The position numbers and the translations under genes are program-made. Below, piece by piece: positions 1 through 11,850 of a stretch of 64,000 bases of DNA. The stretch is from Bathymodiolus brooksi. Lineage: Eukaryota; Mollusca; Bivalvia; Mytilida; Modiolidae. The first letter of the stretch is position 1, and each line of letters starts with the position of its first letter. The notes beneath the pieces were generated by a model. It was not told the DNA's origin and did no database searches. It saw nothing but the letters and a program-made list of their open reading frames with translations. The DNA is taken from the NCBI GenBank assembly GCA_963680875.1, contig OY804588.1, positions 78,702,829 to 78,766,828 of the forward strand, in the 5' to 3' direction.

Positions 1-524
1 AAAAATATCATTTTTTGTATAGTGCTACCTTAATTTCTACAGACATTTATTATCCTAATTAACATTACTAATATATACAAATAATGTATATGCTATTGAT
101 ATTTTAATCATATACTAAATAATGTTTCTTATTTGTCCTTTCTTTCTTCTTGCTGTTTTCATTGTGTATGATTTTCATTATTTATTATTTATGTATCTCT
201 ATACCTTTGTAACTGCATGGTTTATGAGAATAAAGATATATATAACAATTGAACGATCTTATGTCAACATTCCTTCCACGAATTAATAACATTTATTTTT
301 AGTGGGGGAAAAAACGGAACAGGATGTTATTGTTTGTTTTGTGAGGATAAACTGCGTGTCACGCAAACATTGACGTAAATGATAATAAAACATTTGTTTT
401 GGTTTTAACATAACAATATATTTCAAATTTGTTTTTGTATCATTTCTTTTGTTGACTAGTATTATATAACAATTGAACATTCTTGTCAACATTCCTTCCA
501 CGAAATAATAACATTTTTATTAAA

Positions 525-1437
525 CAACCTTATTCAGAAAAAAACTGCTGAGATCTGCTAATCTGGGTCACGGGTCACTGTAATCGGACGGATGTATCGA
601 GAAACAGATACGGTGTTGAAAAAACTGTTGATACTCATAAAATATTGATACATGCTATGAAATTGTATGTTTGTCTTCAAGAAATATGATAGACATAACC
701 ATGTGTGAAGTTTTATGACGAAATATTTCCGATTTCTATGTAAATTTACGAGTTGAAGTGGGGAAATTTTAAGTTAGATTTCTAAAAATCTTCTACTCTG
801 AAACCACAGGTAAATTTACTTTAGCGATGTATTTTTACCTTGGACAAGAATAATGAACATCCTGATTGGATGACCGATTTAAAACACACTGACTCTGCAT
901 GGTAAAGTGATGCATGTAAAAGAAATCTGTTATATTTATTCATTTGTTTGATTCTGGAATATTGCCTATCATTGATTTAAACAAGAAAAAAGGAAAAAAA
1001 AGGGGGGGGGGGGTGAATTTTATTTGTGAATTTTACAGTTTAAATAAATGTTATGCTTCGACAGTTTAAAGAGAAAAATAAAAAATTGTTGCGACTAAAG
1101 CTTAAATCAGCGTTAAAAATTGAACAAATATCAGTGGTTTTGTAAATGAAATTTATTTTAAATAGAAAATCTGAATTTGTTATTTATTAATCTATTATTA
1201 ATGATACAATTTTATATCCCTTGGGAGGGGGAGGGGGGCTATGATAAAGATTTGAAATAAAAACACAGGACCGGATTTTAAGCAAAATTAATAATCCAGG
1301 ATTAGTTTTTTATTAAAAAAAATCCAGGACCCTGTGTCCAGGATTTTTTTTTTTTTAAAGTTAATAATAGGAAATATTGACATCCACACTTGCCTTTTGG
1401 ACAGCACATTTCTGTGTCCACACTTGTTATTTATTAA
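525..1437. mobile_element. Insertion present only in the left arm
   Basis: About 910 bases between 524 and 1438 have no counterpart in the right arm, where the flanks are directly joined near 23160-23205. TTTATTAAA is present at both edges (516-524 and 1430-1438), which looks like a 9-bp target duplication. The interior has a G run at about 1002-1013, a second G-rich patch near 1220, and two copies of the word ATCCAGGA near 1300-1345. No open reading frame or terminal inverted repeat was recognised, so the class is unknown. It postdates the arm duplication, or the right arm lost it precisely. Confidence 0.6.
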
Positions 1438-2989
1438 AAAAAACTCGGTCGATGTTAGTAGCATTAAACTAAAATGTTATTATATAGAAGTTTACAAGGT
1501 CTAGTGATCTATATAATTCGATGCATGAGATAGATTTAAACAGAAATCATTCTTAAATGTGGAAAAAATATAAAACCCTAACTTTATATGAAATTTATCC
1601 AGTAACACGATAATCGAGTTATTAATATACTTGATGTGAGAGTCCAATCTATTCATTTAAGTTTCTATTTCGAGCGGTCACGAAATATATCAATATGGTT
1701 AACGTGTTTCCTGCCTCCAGCAATTGACACCAGCACCAGACACAGAGCCAATGTACAAATAACAATAATAATTGTCTACAATAAACGACACCGACGTCGC
1801 TTACATGAAATATTTACCACAAATTAACCAAATAAAATAAAATCACTGTCCTTATGTTACAAAGAATTAGGGTACAATTTATTGAGAATAAAACGTAACC
1901 TCACTTACACAACCCGCTCCAATCTCGGTAGCGATAAAATATAATGGCGACTACGTACAATCGGAATCAAAATTTACATGGACGTCTGCCAAGGCGGAAT
2001 TATAACCACTTACTTAAAACAATTTATATTATAAGAAATATAAGACTTCAGAATTTCCAAAGAGGTGGCAACCCGCACCTTTCACAACCCGCCACCAGCC
2101 GCTCCAAAAGCAAACTGCACCCAAAAGAACCCGCACCTTGAAATAACCGACAACCAGAACAACTACATCACGTAACTGTACTAAGATCTTTTAAAGTAAA
2201 CTTTTATATGTTTCGCACCTCCCCCTTGTCTTATAATCTGACATTATTCAATATGTATTTCTTCGATTTCTGTGTACTTAGCTTGTCTGCTGTGCAATTA
2301 CCTTTTAAACTAGCCGCGTCTAATACTTATCTGTAAAGTTAGATGGCGCTTCGGTCCCTTTGCAAAAATTGACCAATTAGCAACCAATAAACAGATGGGG
2401 AATTCCTCTTTGACATTCCAAAAAATGTAAACAGACGACCTGATTTGAAAACAATCACGATGCGGATTTAATCTTCTCATAGTAACTGCAACTCATTAAA
2501 ATACATATATGCATCAACAAGTCCAGACATTCCTCTCTGAAATATGATAATTTACTAAACCTTACAGTAGGTATGATGAACTGAAATTGTCTGATGATAT
2601 TAAAACTATTTACAAGCATTACATTTACTATGATTGTAAAATGTTTTTAAATTGGTTAAAATTGGCAATTTTTCTAATATCATCAGGTAGGTAATTCCAT
2701 AAAACAGCAGCTGTATATTTAAAATCAATAGGGTAGTATCGCTTCATTCTAAAAACCGTTCTAATATCTTTACAATAAAAATATATATATCTTATTATCG
2801 CTATTTTGTTTATTTTCCCTTTGATGTTTAAAACCGATATATTTCATATCACGTAAAATGAGATGATTCCAATTATCGCTAATCGCTAAGCGTTGTCAAG
2901 GACGCACATAGTATTATCTTGTTTTCTAATATGACGTTATAATGACGTCACATTACAAAATTCTTGATAATTAAGTGATTAACGATATA

Positions 2990-3180
2990 AAATATTAATT
3001 GTGTTTTAAAAAAATGTCAGTATCTCAACAACAAATATTTAATTATGAATACAAAATAGCGATAAATTAATTAAAGATGTTTTTGAAAACTCGAGGACGT
3101 TTCTCAGTCATCTCTCATCGACTGAGAAAAGTCCTCTCGTTTTAAAAAAAACATCGTTAATCACTTATTCCGGATTTTTA
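2990..3180. repeat. Hairpin-containing segment of the arm
   Basis: GACTGAGAAAAGTCCTC faces GAGGACGTTTCTCAGTC across ATCTCTCATC, so about 3085-3145 can form a stem-loop. Outside it lie GATGTTTTT and AAAAACATC-type flanks and a repeated GTGATTAACGAT/ATCGTTAATCAC pair, extending the symmetry. The same hairpin is at about 21480-21560 in the right arm. This looks like a small foldback (MITE-like) insertion older than the arm duplication. No coding capacity. Confidence 0.5.
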
Positions 3181-4289
3181 AATGTACAACTGTGTCCGAA
3201 TCTGTTATTATTCATGCACCGTCGTCTGCAAAATATGGAACATACTTTGAGTCAAAGTGTTGATAGCGAACACAGTCAATTTGATCATGAAAAGGACACC
3301 TCTACTGTCATCCAAAATATGAGGTTTTATGTTCGGTCATAATTTCCTTTCGTCTTTGAGTGCATGCGTAATGTCTTTTTATAATTTTGGAACTGTTCCG
3401 ACAGTGTGATTTTTATTTTTTTTCTCACTTTAATATTACTCCAATGTAAGACATCATTGTCAGTAGAACCCCGATATTATTTGATCATTTTACCTGTGCC
3501 TATGTGCATTGTTTCTCAGTTGGTTGATTGAGATAGTTCACAATGTGATAGCAGTGAAATGTAAATAAATGCACAAAAAAAAGAAGAAGAAAACAATTCG
3601 TGTATTAAAAATCTTCGTGACAAAGAAGTTGTCATATGTATAATCTTAGTTCTGTAAGTGAAAGTCAATAACCTTGAATGCATTTCTTTTCGCTTGATAT
3701 GGGAGCTTCTTGAGAAAAATCATAGTTATTTTAAAATATAGGGTCGGTAACCTGTGTGTACAGTGTGAATCACAGCTATGAGGAGATTTTTCACGAGAAA
3801 AGTTTTTGCGGTATTCAGGGTGGGATGTTTTAATTGATATATAAGTGATATAAACGATCGTCGAAATAGTTTTGATATTGAAGTTGCTCACAATAACTAC
3901 GTCAAAGATACTACATTTTGTTGGCTGCATATTGTATTTTAAAGTTAGGATGATATGCTATATTTATATGAAGTGAATCATAACGTTTATATAATACAAG
4001 TTGTTTCGCAAGAATAAATAAGAAGTTACTACGTACAACCAAACCTAAGTTATGTGTTATATCTTAAGCCCAATGAATATAGAAAGGAAATAATTTAAAT
4101 TCGTACAAGCTGGCAAGGGAGAATTTAGCTATCGTTTAAACACTAGATAGTACACAACGTCATCGAGAGACATAATAGTGAAACAATATTTAACTTTGAA
4201 TCACAATCTAATTGCCAATGCAATATCTCGTCATCTCGCCGCAAATGACAGAATATTTTTCAACAAAGTGTTGTTATCTTCGAGGGGAA

Positions 4290-4440
4290 AATCCGGTTTA
4301 GTGGGGTTGATGTTGTTCGATGCTTACTTTTCTGTGTAATGTTTTCTAGATCGTTGTTTATCCTGTTGTCCATTTCCTTAGGGCCACTGTACATATTGTC
4401 TGTCCTTCAATTTACGCCTTTTGATGTTGTAAAAACAACA
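4290..4440 (+). repeat. Copy of the recurrent RT-element 3' tail (left arm)
   Basis: Contains the ordered words that mark this tail throughout the window: AGATCGTTGTTTATCCT, TTGTCCATT, CTGTCCTTC and AATTTACG. It is the same sequence that follows the RT pseudogene at 7433-8144. Here it lies head-to-head with an RT relic on the opposite strand (4470-4893), so the copy is rearranged and not a simple truncated insertion. The mirror copy in the right arm is at about 20220-20345 on the minus strand. Confidence 0.55.
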
Positions 4441-4469
4441 ACACTGGAAAATATAAATTCCATACGCGG

Positions 4470-4893
4470 TAGAGGTTGGTATACCGGTATTAAAATCAAG
4501 TCAAAGTGTGGTAAATTTAGATAGTCAAGACTAAAGTCGTTTCTTTTGTCATAGAGTGTGATAGACAGTGAACCATCAGTGATAAATTTGAGGTAAATAT
4601 CAAGAAACAAGGCAGAGAAAGCTATTTCTGTCGTTTCTTTTATCACAATGTCTTTGTGGGTATATTAATGGAATCCACTTAACAAATTTGGATTATTAAT
4701 TAACAGAAGATTATCGATATACATGAAAGTAAGAATAATGGATTTAGCTTATGTAATTATGCTGTCTTTTATATGTTTTAGTATAAACTCTGTTTTATAG
4801 GTCTAATGGACAATATTAATAAAGAGAGGAGCACAGGTTGCTCCAAAGCCTGTGGGAATGCCCATGTGCCCTCCGAACTTGACAAATATATTA
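4470..4893 (-). pseudogene. Reverse transcriptase relic (left arm)
   Basis: Translated on the minus strand, 4893-4800 gives a palm-type stretch GIPTGFGATCAPLF, the degenerate form of GIPMGTNCAPLL seen in the RT family of 7433-8144. About 4640-4500 gives FLDIYLKF, LYDKRNDFSL and the end of the conserved C-terminal block. The central YxDD region between these blocks is missing or unreadable, and stops interrupt the frame. The C-terminal LDxxL....LYDKxDDF layout resembles Penelope-like and related RTs, but I cannot place the clade. The mirror copy is at 19735-20213. Non-functional. Confidence 0.65.
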
Positions 4894-5384
4894 TTGATAA
4901 TGAACATCAACAAACTGATGACTTCATTATCTGCATAGCTCGTTTTGTCTTAGTTGTGCTTTGAAAAATATGTTCCGCGACCTTGTGTTAAACTAACATG
5001 TTATTAAATAGAAGTTTACAATCCCTACTGACCTAATATGCGATGTATCATATAGATTTAAATGTATAGGATTCTTGAATATTAACAAAACAACAATTTA
5101 ATTGTTTGAAAACGTTGTGTAACCGGAGTTGCAAACTTTAACAACGCATTTTAATGATTTCTTTTGTACAGTGACACGATAGTTATACTATTATACTGTA
5201 TGTGAAAATTCAATTTATTCACTTAATTGAGCTCTAACTCAATTATTCACTGTATTTCTGTATTTCTTTTAACATAATGTAAGTTTGTGACAAATTAACA
5301 ATGATAATAACATGCATGCAATATAAAATGAATGATTACATTGCTCAGATTTATAAGAAATAGCCAAGGGTCGAATTTAATAGG

Positions 5385-5592
5385 AACAGGTTGAAGATAT
5401 CAAAGGGTAAATCAGAAGCCGTAAATCGAAGAAGAACAGACAACACAGGCCAAAAGAAAACATGGAAAAGGACAAACAACGATCTACAAAGCACTACACA
5501 GAAAACAAAACATTGAACAGCACAAGTCCCACTAAAACTGGGTGCTCCGGAGGGGTAAACAGTGTGTGCTCCACAGGTGACACCCATCGTGA
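5385..5592 (-). repeat. Copy of the recurrent RT-element 3' tail (left arm, reversed)
   Basis: Read on the minus strand it has CATCGTGACAC-adjacent GGAGCACAC, CCGGAGCACCC, AGATCGTTGTTTGTCC, TCTGTTCTTCGATTTACGG and a CCTTTGATATCTTCAA end. This is the same order as the tail at 8195-8420. No RT coding precedes it. The right-arm mirror is at 17685-17820, where part of the middle is deleted. It overlaps a 78-codon minus-strand reading frame that is simply translated repeat. Confidence 0.6.
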
Positions 5593-6589
5593 CACATATT
5601 TTATATAACAGTTAACCAAGTTATGTGTGATATTCTCCTTTGTTTTACTTATATGTAAAATTTTCTGTATAATGCATTATACCTAAATTGGAATGTCTTA
5701 AATGTTTAAACGTCCTTCTCTAAATCCCCTCAGCAACAGTTCTTCAGTCTGTTGCCCGATTGTGGTTTGTTGCTGCTTCAATAAGATAACACCTTTCATT
5801 CGTCAGTTGCGTCATGTGATCTATGTGCTGTGGTAAGCAGTTGTTGTCATCTAACACAGTCAATAAATGTGTATTAACACATGCCAAAGTAATATAATTT
5901 GTATACTGTTACCATTATCTAGTGCAGCGTGGCACAGTCGAGCCTATCACTGAGGTCACCTCTCTTAAGCAGCCACCTGTATTAAAATGTGGCCTTTTTG
6001 CCATGTGATAATTGACCTCTTTTAAAATGACATCGGTCTTCGAAGATCATTTTGTCTTTGTCACAGAGGTGACATCTTAATACAGGTTTGACTACGTATA
6101 CATCATTTATCAGTTTGTAGATTCTATGGCTTACGTTACTCATTGCTCATATACAACTTTACTGGTGTCTAACACGATTTCCATTTCAAGTGATATTCGT
6201 GTTTGTCAACAATACCCCGACAGGCCTCATTTGTAGAATAGGCCATTGTTTGGACTTTGATTCTGGTCTTTGGCCATTGTATTATCTGCCATCTTTAATT
6301 TACCTCTTTAGTATCTTCAACCGTTCTCACAAGTCATAATAAATAAGTTCGATAACTCTGCATTTAGCTATGATCTAATTTTGGATAATCAGACTGGTAA
6401 TACTTGGCACTGACAAAACATATAAAATGAAGGCAGTAAAATAATCTCCTCTGAACTGTCGATCGAGAAAAAATTTAAAATATACTAGAGAGGTAGCGTT
6501 TGCATCGTACTTGATAAATCCCAATTTTGGTTGTTGTCAGTTGCAAATTAATTTAATCAACAGCAAATTATAATGTAGTTGTTTTATAT

Positions 6590-6990
6590 CCCTGGTTTTT
6601 GATTGGACAATGCTGTAATTTTCATGTTATCAATTCCACGGTTGAAAATCATGAGATATTTTAGACGATTGCCGCTTACGTCATCTTGACAACAATGTAG
6701 CAATACACATGATTACATTTGAATGGAGATAACTGAATTGTATTTGAATATTTCACGTATCAATTGTCGATTTAATGGTGTAATTTTCACCAATTCCAAG
6801 GTTGAAATAGCATGAAATATTTATTGTTATTTTAACTGATTACCGCTTATGTCATTTTGTCAATAATACGGAAATATGCTTATATGATGTATGTATGACT
6901 ATCCTACACATGATTACATTAGAATGGAGATAACTGTATTGTATTTGAAATTTCATGGCATCAATTGTCGATTCAATGGTCGCAAATATC
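6590..6990. repeat. Tandem duplication of about 200 bp inside the arm
   Basis: TGTAATTTTC, then an ATTCCA..GGTTGAAA stretch, CCGCTTA.GTCAT, CACATGATTACATT.GAATGG, AGATAACTG and TCAATTGTCGATT occur in that order twice, in about 6606-6775 and 6778-6985. Both arms carry both units, so this duplication predates the arm duplication. The second unit runs into the foldback element at 6921-7091. No coding signal. Confidence 0.6.
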
Positions 6991-7091
6991 CGTTTACTGG
7001 CTCCGCTAGCGCGTCGCCAGTAAACTCAATTTGCGACCATAAATCTCCAATTGATGCCGTGAAATTTTCAAATACAATACAGTTATCTCCT
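6921..7091. mobile_element. Foldback (MITE-like) element, left-arm copy
   Basis: GGAGATAACTGTATTGTATT at the left faces AATACAATACAGTTATCTCC at the right. The symmetry continues through GGCATCAATTG/CAATTGATGCC, GGTCGCAAAT/ATTTGCGACC and TTTACTGGC/GCCAGTAAA to a short apex TCCGCTAGCGCGTC. That makes a near-perfect hairpin of about 75 bp per side. Such foldbacks are typical non-autonomous DNA transposons, but no transposase is linked. The mirror copy is at 16165-16337. Confidence 0.7.
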
Positions 7092-7432
7092 AAATAATTA
7101 GATTCCGGACGCCTGTCAATTAGATTCACATCAATATTTCGCATGCGCAATAGTAACTTCCGCCCAACCTGAAAACAGAAAAAACCATCGCAAAGACAAA
7201 TACGCGTATAGCCTTAAATGGTTCAAAACATACAAATTAAAAGGGTGGACACATTCTGTTAAGTCAAAGGCAATTATCCGCCCGGGGCCTTGACAATGCG
7301 TTCTACCAAGTGCAAAATGTATTGTTTGCATGCTTGACTGATCATATTCAACATATTTTTTTCTAACTTCTGAATTTTCGATCGAGTGAGCGCATTCTCT
7401 TTATTGACAGATAATATTCAGCAGGAGTTGGA

Positions 7433-8144
7433 ATGGACAGATCTTATTTTGTAAAAAAATACTCTGATTCTACCAAAAAGTTCTCTGAAACTGATATCAT
7501 CAACATGCTCGAGTTGTTGATTGAAAGCATATTTGTTATCTTTGTTGGACGTGTTTTTCAACAGACATTTGGCATATCCATGTGTACAAAATATGTTCCT
7601 CTTCTTGCCGACGTGTTCCGTTATTCGTGTGAGGTAGACTTCATACAGGGGCTTCTCAATAAAGACGAAAAGAAGCTAGCCCGATCCCTTTTTTCACGTT
7701 CCGTTATATAGACCATGATGTCCTTTCACTTAATAATACTAGGCTTGGTGAATTCGTTGATCGCGTCTTTCCCATTGAGCTTAAAATAAAGGATAGCACA
7801 GATACAGATAGGACTGCTTCATACCCTAATCTACCCCTGGAAATTGGCAGTGAGGGGCAGTTAAGAACGAAACTTTGCGACAAAAGAGATGATTTAAATT
7901 TTACCAGAGTGCACTTTCCATTTATATGTGTAGGTACATTCCAGCAGCACCTGTATATGGAGTATATATTTCTCAGTTGATACGAGATTCCAGAGATTGT
8001 GGTTCCTATCAGGATATCCTTGATAGAAGGTTGCTACTAACAAGGAAGCAACTGAACCAAATTTCACTGTCGCCAGCATGACTTATTGACCGCTATGGAA
8101 TATCTGTGTCACAAATGACCACGGATATGTTCCTCTTGTCGTAA
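7433..8144 (+). pseudogene. Reverse transcriptase pseudogene in the loop
   Basis: The first 92 codons are open (7433-7711) and include FVKKYSDSTKKFSE, VFQQTFGISM and the palm-like PLLADVF. The homologous protein then continues in a shifted frame through LSLNNTRLGEFVDR, SEGQLRTKLCDKRDD and, near the end, DRYGISVSQMTTDMF. The expected YIDDVLSLN catalytic block falls at the frame break after 7711, where it reads as IDHDVLSLN-like and has lost the acidic pair. At least two frameshifts are needed. It is the longest copy of this RT family in the window and is followed directly by the conserved 3' tail. The single RT domain with FLDxxL....LYDKRDDF order suggests a Penelope-like or allied retroelement; clade uncertain. 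It lies just inside the left arm boundary, in the loop. Confidence 0.75.
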
Positions 8145-8420
8145 ACACTTCCTGGCCCTTTCCTCATTCATGACTTATCACCGGATTTGTATCTAAATTA
8201 ACACGACGGGTGTCACTAGTGGCGCAGGAACTGTTTACCCTTCCGAAGCACCTGTTTTCACCCCAGGTGGGGTTCGTGTTTCTCGATCTTAGTTTTATGT
8301 GTATGTTTTGTAGATCGTTTTTGTCCTTTTGTCTTTTTTATTTTGGACATTGTGTTGTCTGTCCTTCTTCGATTTACGGATTCTGATTACCTCCCTTTGG
8401 TATCTTCAAACTCTTCCTAT
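8145..8420 (+). repeat. 3' untranslated tail of the RT element (type copy)
   Basis: Directly downstream of the RT pseudogene stop. Ordered landmarks: CATTCATGACTTATCACCGG, GTGTCACTAGTGG, GGAACTGTTTACCCTTCCG, AGCACCTG, CTCGATCTTAGTTTTATGTG, GTAGATCGTTTTTGTCC, TCTTCGATTTACGGATTCTG, CCTTTGGTATCTTCAAACTC. This is the reference for at least nine other copies in the window, none of which has an RT frame correctly joined to it. A tail that recurs alone is expected of 5'-truncated retrocopies or of SINE-like parasites sharing it. Confidence 0.7.
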
Positions 8421-10320
8421 TGAAGTGCCTGTTCCAAGACAGGAAAGTGAGCAGTCATGTATTTGTGTGTTAAGTGTATCGATTTTTCCCTGATCTACGA
8501 TTTGTCTATTGGATTTAAGAATAGTTTCGACAGTGTGGTAGTTTTTGCTTTTCATGTTATTGACACAACTCAAACGATTCCATTTCCCATCTAACCTCGT
8601 TTATATGACAATAGTTGGCATTAGAAGTACTCTTTGATATTTTCAAGATGGGTTCATGTGTAATACGTAAGTATTTTTTTAATAAAATACAGGATTTACA
8701 ATTTATAAATATGCAAATATGATTGATTGATATGTAAGTGTTTGTCATAAAACTGGTTGGAACAATGATGTACATATTGTAATCATTGTTGTAAAAAAAA
8801 TGATAATCTGAATCAGTTTTTCTTAAATGTGAAACTAACTGAAATGCACTGTTTTTTCTGTTTATTACATACACAAACACGCGGACAACATCTACATTTT
8901 GCTAAAGGGCTTGTCACGTTACGATAGCAACAAACACAACCTAAACTACATGACAATAAAATAATAACACAATACAAAATGTTTTATTGTTAGTAGGTCA
9001 TGTGAGGAACCAATGGACAAATCTTTGAATAAATGACCCAAAAATGTGTTCGTATATATCAACTATTAAAATATATCTAGAAAAAGATTTATAAACGTAA
9101 TTTTAAGATTTTGTTCTATATATTTATAAAATAGATTGATAGAGAAAATTGCACAGCTGCCACAGAAGCATAGACGTCTATAAAATCATTATTGTCCAAG
9201 ACTTATTCATAAATGAGTAATTCCCAAATATATTTCTTTTACTTTGAGAAATTTAAATATGACACAAATCAATACAATAATTACTTTCTTTATTGTTTTA
9301 CCATTGTTTAGTGATTCATGGGACATAACTCTAGTTAAATTATATATTTCTAAACACCATTGTCATTACTTCCCTCTCTGCATCTGTCGTCGTCCGTTAT
9401 CTTCATTAAACCAATTGCATCCAAACTTGGCAGGAATGTTAATTGGATGGTCCTCTACATACTTTTTTCGATCGGAAATTCACAATTAAAAAAGATGCAC
9501 CAAGGTGCAAAAATGTGTTTTCTCCTTTTGTATATTGAATTTGTATTTTTACGTCGATTTTGATGATTATTCCTTCATGTTCCTTATCAAATACATGTGA
9601 AAATGTGACTTCTGATTTTTAATTGTATTGTTATCATGATTACTTGAAGGTGGTTGATGTTGACAACATATCTTCTCCAGCCAAATCGTACACTTGAAGT
9701 AGAATTGCTCTGTAAGCTTCATGAATGGTAGTTTTTTTAAAATGATTTTTTTTATTTACCAAGCAACGTCAATATTCTATAATTCAACTCAAAATCCTTG
9801 CATATTTTTTCTTTGAAAATGGTACAGAATGTATACATATGTGACATATTTATGACAGAAACTCTTGATACTTATCTCCTGTCAAAATAAGCTACCTCAA
9901 TTTAAGCGAACCCAACGTTTATTTTTCTTAAGATGAACCATGACTTCCAGTTTATAATTCAACTATCCTGTTACTTCGTGCATCTAATTGTGTTCGTATC
10001 GTTTTGTTTCTTTTTCACATAATATTATTAATTACCCTCCCATTTGCAGCCACTTTCCAGTAGCGTCTGCATACAAAGTTTTTATATCGCAATTAATACG
10101 ACATTTCGTGATGAGTGCATATTACCTAAATTTTCTATCTTAAAGATTGCTACTGGTGGGTAAGCTGCTTACACCTGGGGCTAATAACAGTTGAATGGAA
10201 TTAATTTCAGAAGTTTTCTGATTCTACCCTACGCAGTGTCTCACCCAAAGATGCCTCTTGGTCGGTTTGCACTATCGTAATCTCCTTCCGTTCTTTTCAC
10301 ATCGTTTACGACTTTTATAA
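8421..10320. other. AT-rich DNA without a recognised gene
   Basis: No coding region, RNA gene or complete repeat was recognised. The short reading frames here have no family features. Around 9360-9450 the words GTCGTCGTCCGTTATC and CCAAACTTGGCAGG resemble the reverse complement of the GACGACGGACG-bearing repeat at 11040-11850, so a decayed reversed piece of that family is possible. Confidence 0.5.
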
Positions 10321-10324
10321 TCAT

Positions 10325-10420
10325 TGAGTAACACGGAAGGTGCCATATGTGGAGCAGGAAGTACAACCCTTCCGGAGCACCCGGTGTTAATTCTGATTTT
10401 TCACAAGTACATTGTACAAT
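10325..10420 (+). repeat. Fragment of the recurrent RT-element 3' tail
   Basis: AGTAACACGGAAGGTGCC, GTGGAGCAGGAAGTACAACC, CTTCCGGAGCACC and a GATTTTT segment match the 5' half of the tail. The second half (GATCGTTG...TTTACGG) is absent. The 10421-11030 flank has no recognised feature. Confidence 0.55.
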
Positions 10421-11029
10421 CATTATCTACCATTGTGGTAGTTAATGGGCTTTTTCTACATAACCGGTATGATTCAAACTTCGACAAACATCGCGGACAC
10501 TGGACAGCGATGCATACATAGTTAGCTTCCGTCGCTTTTTAGTAAACCGCCTTTTTATTACATAATTATTGATTATTAACTAATATCATTGAGATTAGGC
10601 TTCTTAAGACATCTTCTGCTCTTTATCTCCAGCCTAATCTCGCTACAAACTATATCAAAGGCATTCTGGAAAATTTTAATCTGACCCCGGTACATTCCAA
10701 TGCATATTTTGGCATGTAAGCTTTGATATATAGACATATTTTGTAGTTCAAATCTGCAAGAACAATAATAATTTCTTATCATTTTAAGTACATTTTGTAG
10801 ATAAAGATGCATTTCTCAAGATATCGAATCGAATGGAAGGAATTTTATCAACATAATTAAGAATTTCTCAACAAGAAATAACTGTAATAAAATCATTGTG
10901 AGTTAGCTAGGGGTTTCAAAAAGGGGAGGCAGTGGTATGTGGACCGCCGATTGAAGGCCTCCCTCCCTCAGCCGAAAATTGTGACCTAACTGCCCAAAAT
11001 AACGCCTTTTTTTATCGATTTCTATATTA

Positions 11030-11850
11030 TTGAGACCCTTTATACCAGTTACTATCGTATATAACGTCCACGTCGTCGCAGCTTCTATAGTAAGTTAAAC
11101 ATAACACAAATGATTGATTTTTAAAATAATATTTTACGAATAATTTCAAATGATAGTACATGTACATCATGATCATTCCTGTGCAGTTTGGTTTCAATTG
11201 TTCAAGTGGTTTCAGAGAAGAAGCATTTTGAAACATATTTCCCATAGGGTCCAATGTTAAACCAAGTCCTGCCATAGCCGCAATTTTGAATTTCATATCG
11301 GATCAACAAACCTTAAGATTGTAGAGGACATTCATGTACAGTTTGGCTTTAATCATATTTGTAGTTTCTGAGAAGAAGGCATTTGAACATTTTCCCACAG
11401 GGTCCAATGTTAATCTATGTCCAGCGATGGCGGCCATCTTGGATTTCCGGTCGGCATAGCAAATAGAAACTTGGTAAAGGACATTCCAATGATCATTCAT
11501 TTACAGTTTGGGTTGAGTCAGTTCATTAGTTTCAGAGAAGAAGATCTTTGAAATTTCAGCCAATCAGAGCATAGTATTGGCCCTAGCAGCCATGTTGAAT
11601 ATCCGACTGGAACGAAAAACAGGGACTTTGTAGAGGACCATCCAAGGAACATTCCTACTAAGATTGGTTCCAATTGGCCCAGTGGTGGCGGAGAAGAAGC
11701 TTGAAATGTGAAAAGTTTACAGACGACAGACGACAGACGCCAGACGACAGACGACAGAAGACAGACGAGAGATGCCAGACGACAGACGACAGACGACGGA
11801 CGCCAAGTGATGGCAATAGTTCACCTGGACCTTTGGTCCAGGTGAACTAA
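11030..11850 (+). mobile_element. Tandem-unit repeat ending in a hairpin
   Basis: A unit of about 130 bp recurs four times in diverged form. Each unit has ACATTC..., GTTTGG.TT.A, GTTTCAGAGAAGAAG, a GGTCCAATGTTAA or CCAATCAGAGC block, GCC.T.GCGGCCAT-type words and AGGACATTCC. The units are followed by a GACGACAGAC minisatellite (about 11722-11800), CCAAGTGATGGCAATAG, and the perfect hairpin TTCACCTGGAC..GTCCAGGTGAA at 11819-11846, ending in CTAAAA. The same plan is at 43205-43556 and, with different sequence, at 46600-47015. No coding capacity. Probably a non-autonomous transposon, possibly with a rolling-circle-like hairpin end, but no transposase was seen, so the class is open. Confidence 0.6.

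Larger units (their letters stand above)
30..7338 (+). repeat. Left arm of a giant inverted repeat
   Basis: Read in reverse complement, this segment matches 15924-23675 almost base for base. Matches include the outer edge (TTAATTTCTAC here, GTAGAAATTAA at 23665-23675) and the inner edge (ATTGTTTGCATGCTTGAC at 7321-7338). A 185-base stretch I compared (about 2400-2585 against 22030-22215) differs at about seven positions. Small reading frames are mirrored in both arms with only a few changes, for example 283-501 against 23206-23442 and 3646-3930 against 20695-20979. Near the outer edge, a segment containing CATTCCTTCCACGAA occurs twice (about 246-296 and 470-516), a short direct repeat kept in both arms. 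No intact protein gene was recognised. The arm carries an RT relic, two tail repeats and hairpin elements listed separately. It could be one huge foldback transposon or an inverted segmental duplication. Confidence 0.93.

Noticed and set aside
525..1437. Left-arm insertion as a coding transposon
   Set aside because: No reading frame above background and no TIR; only its edges and the target-like duplication are supported.
1944..2141. 65-codon frame, mirrored at 22481-22678 in the other arm, as a small conserved gene
   Set aside because: The two copies differ at about ten of 65 residues, in line with or above the general arm divergence. There is no sign of purifying selection, motif or start context.
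3646..3930. 94-codon minus frame mirrored at 20695-20979
   Set aside because: Conserved only because the arms are near-identical; no family features and embedded in repeat DNA.
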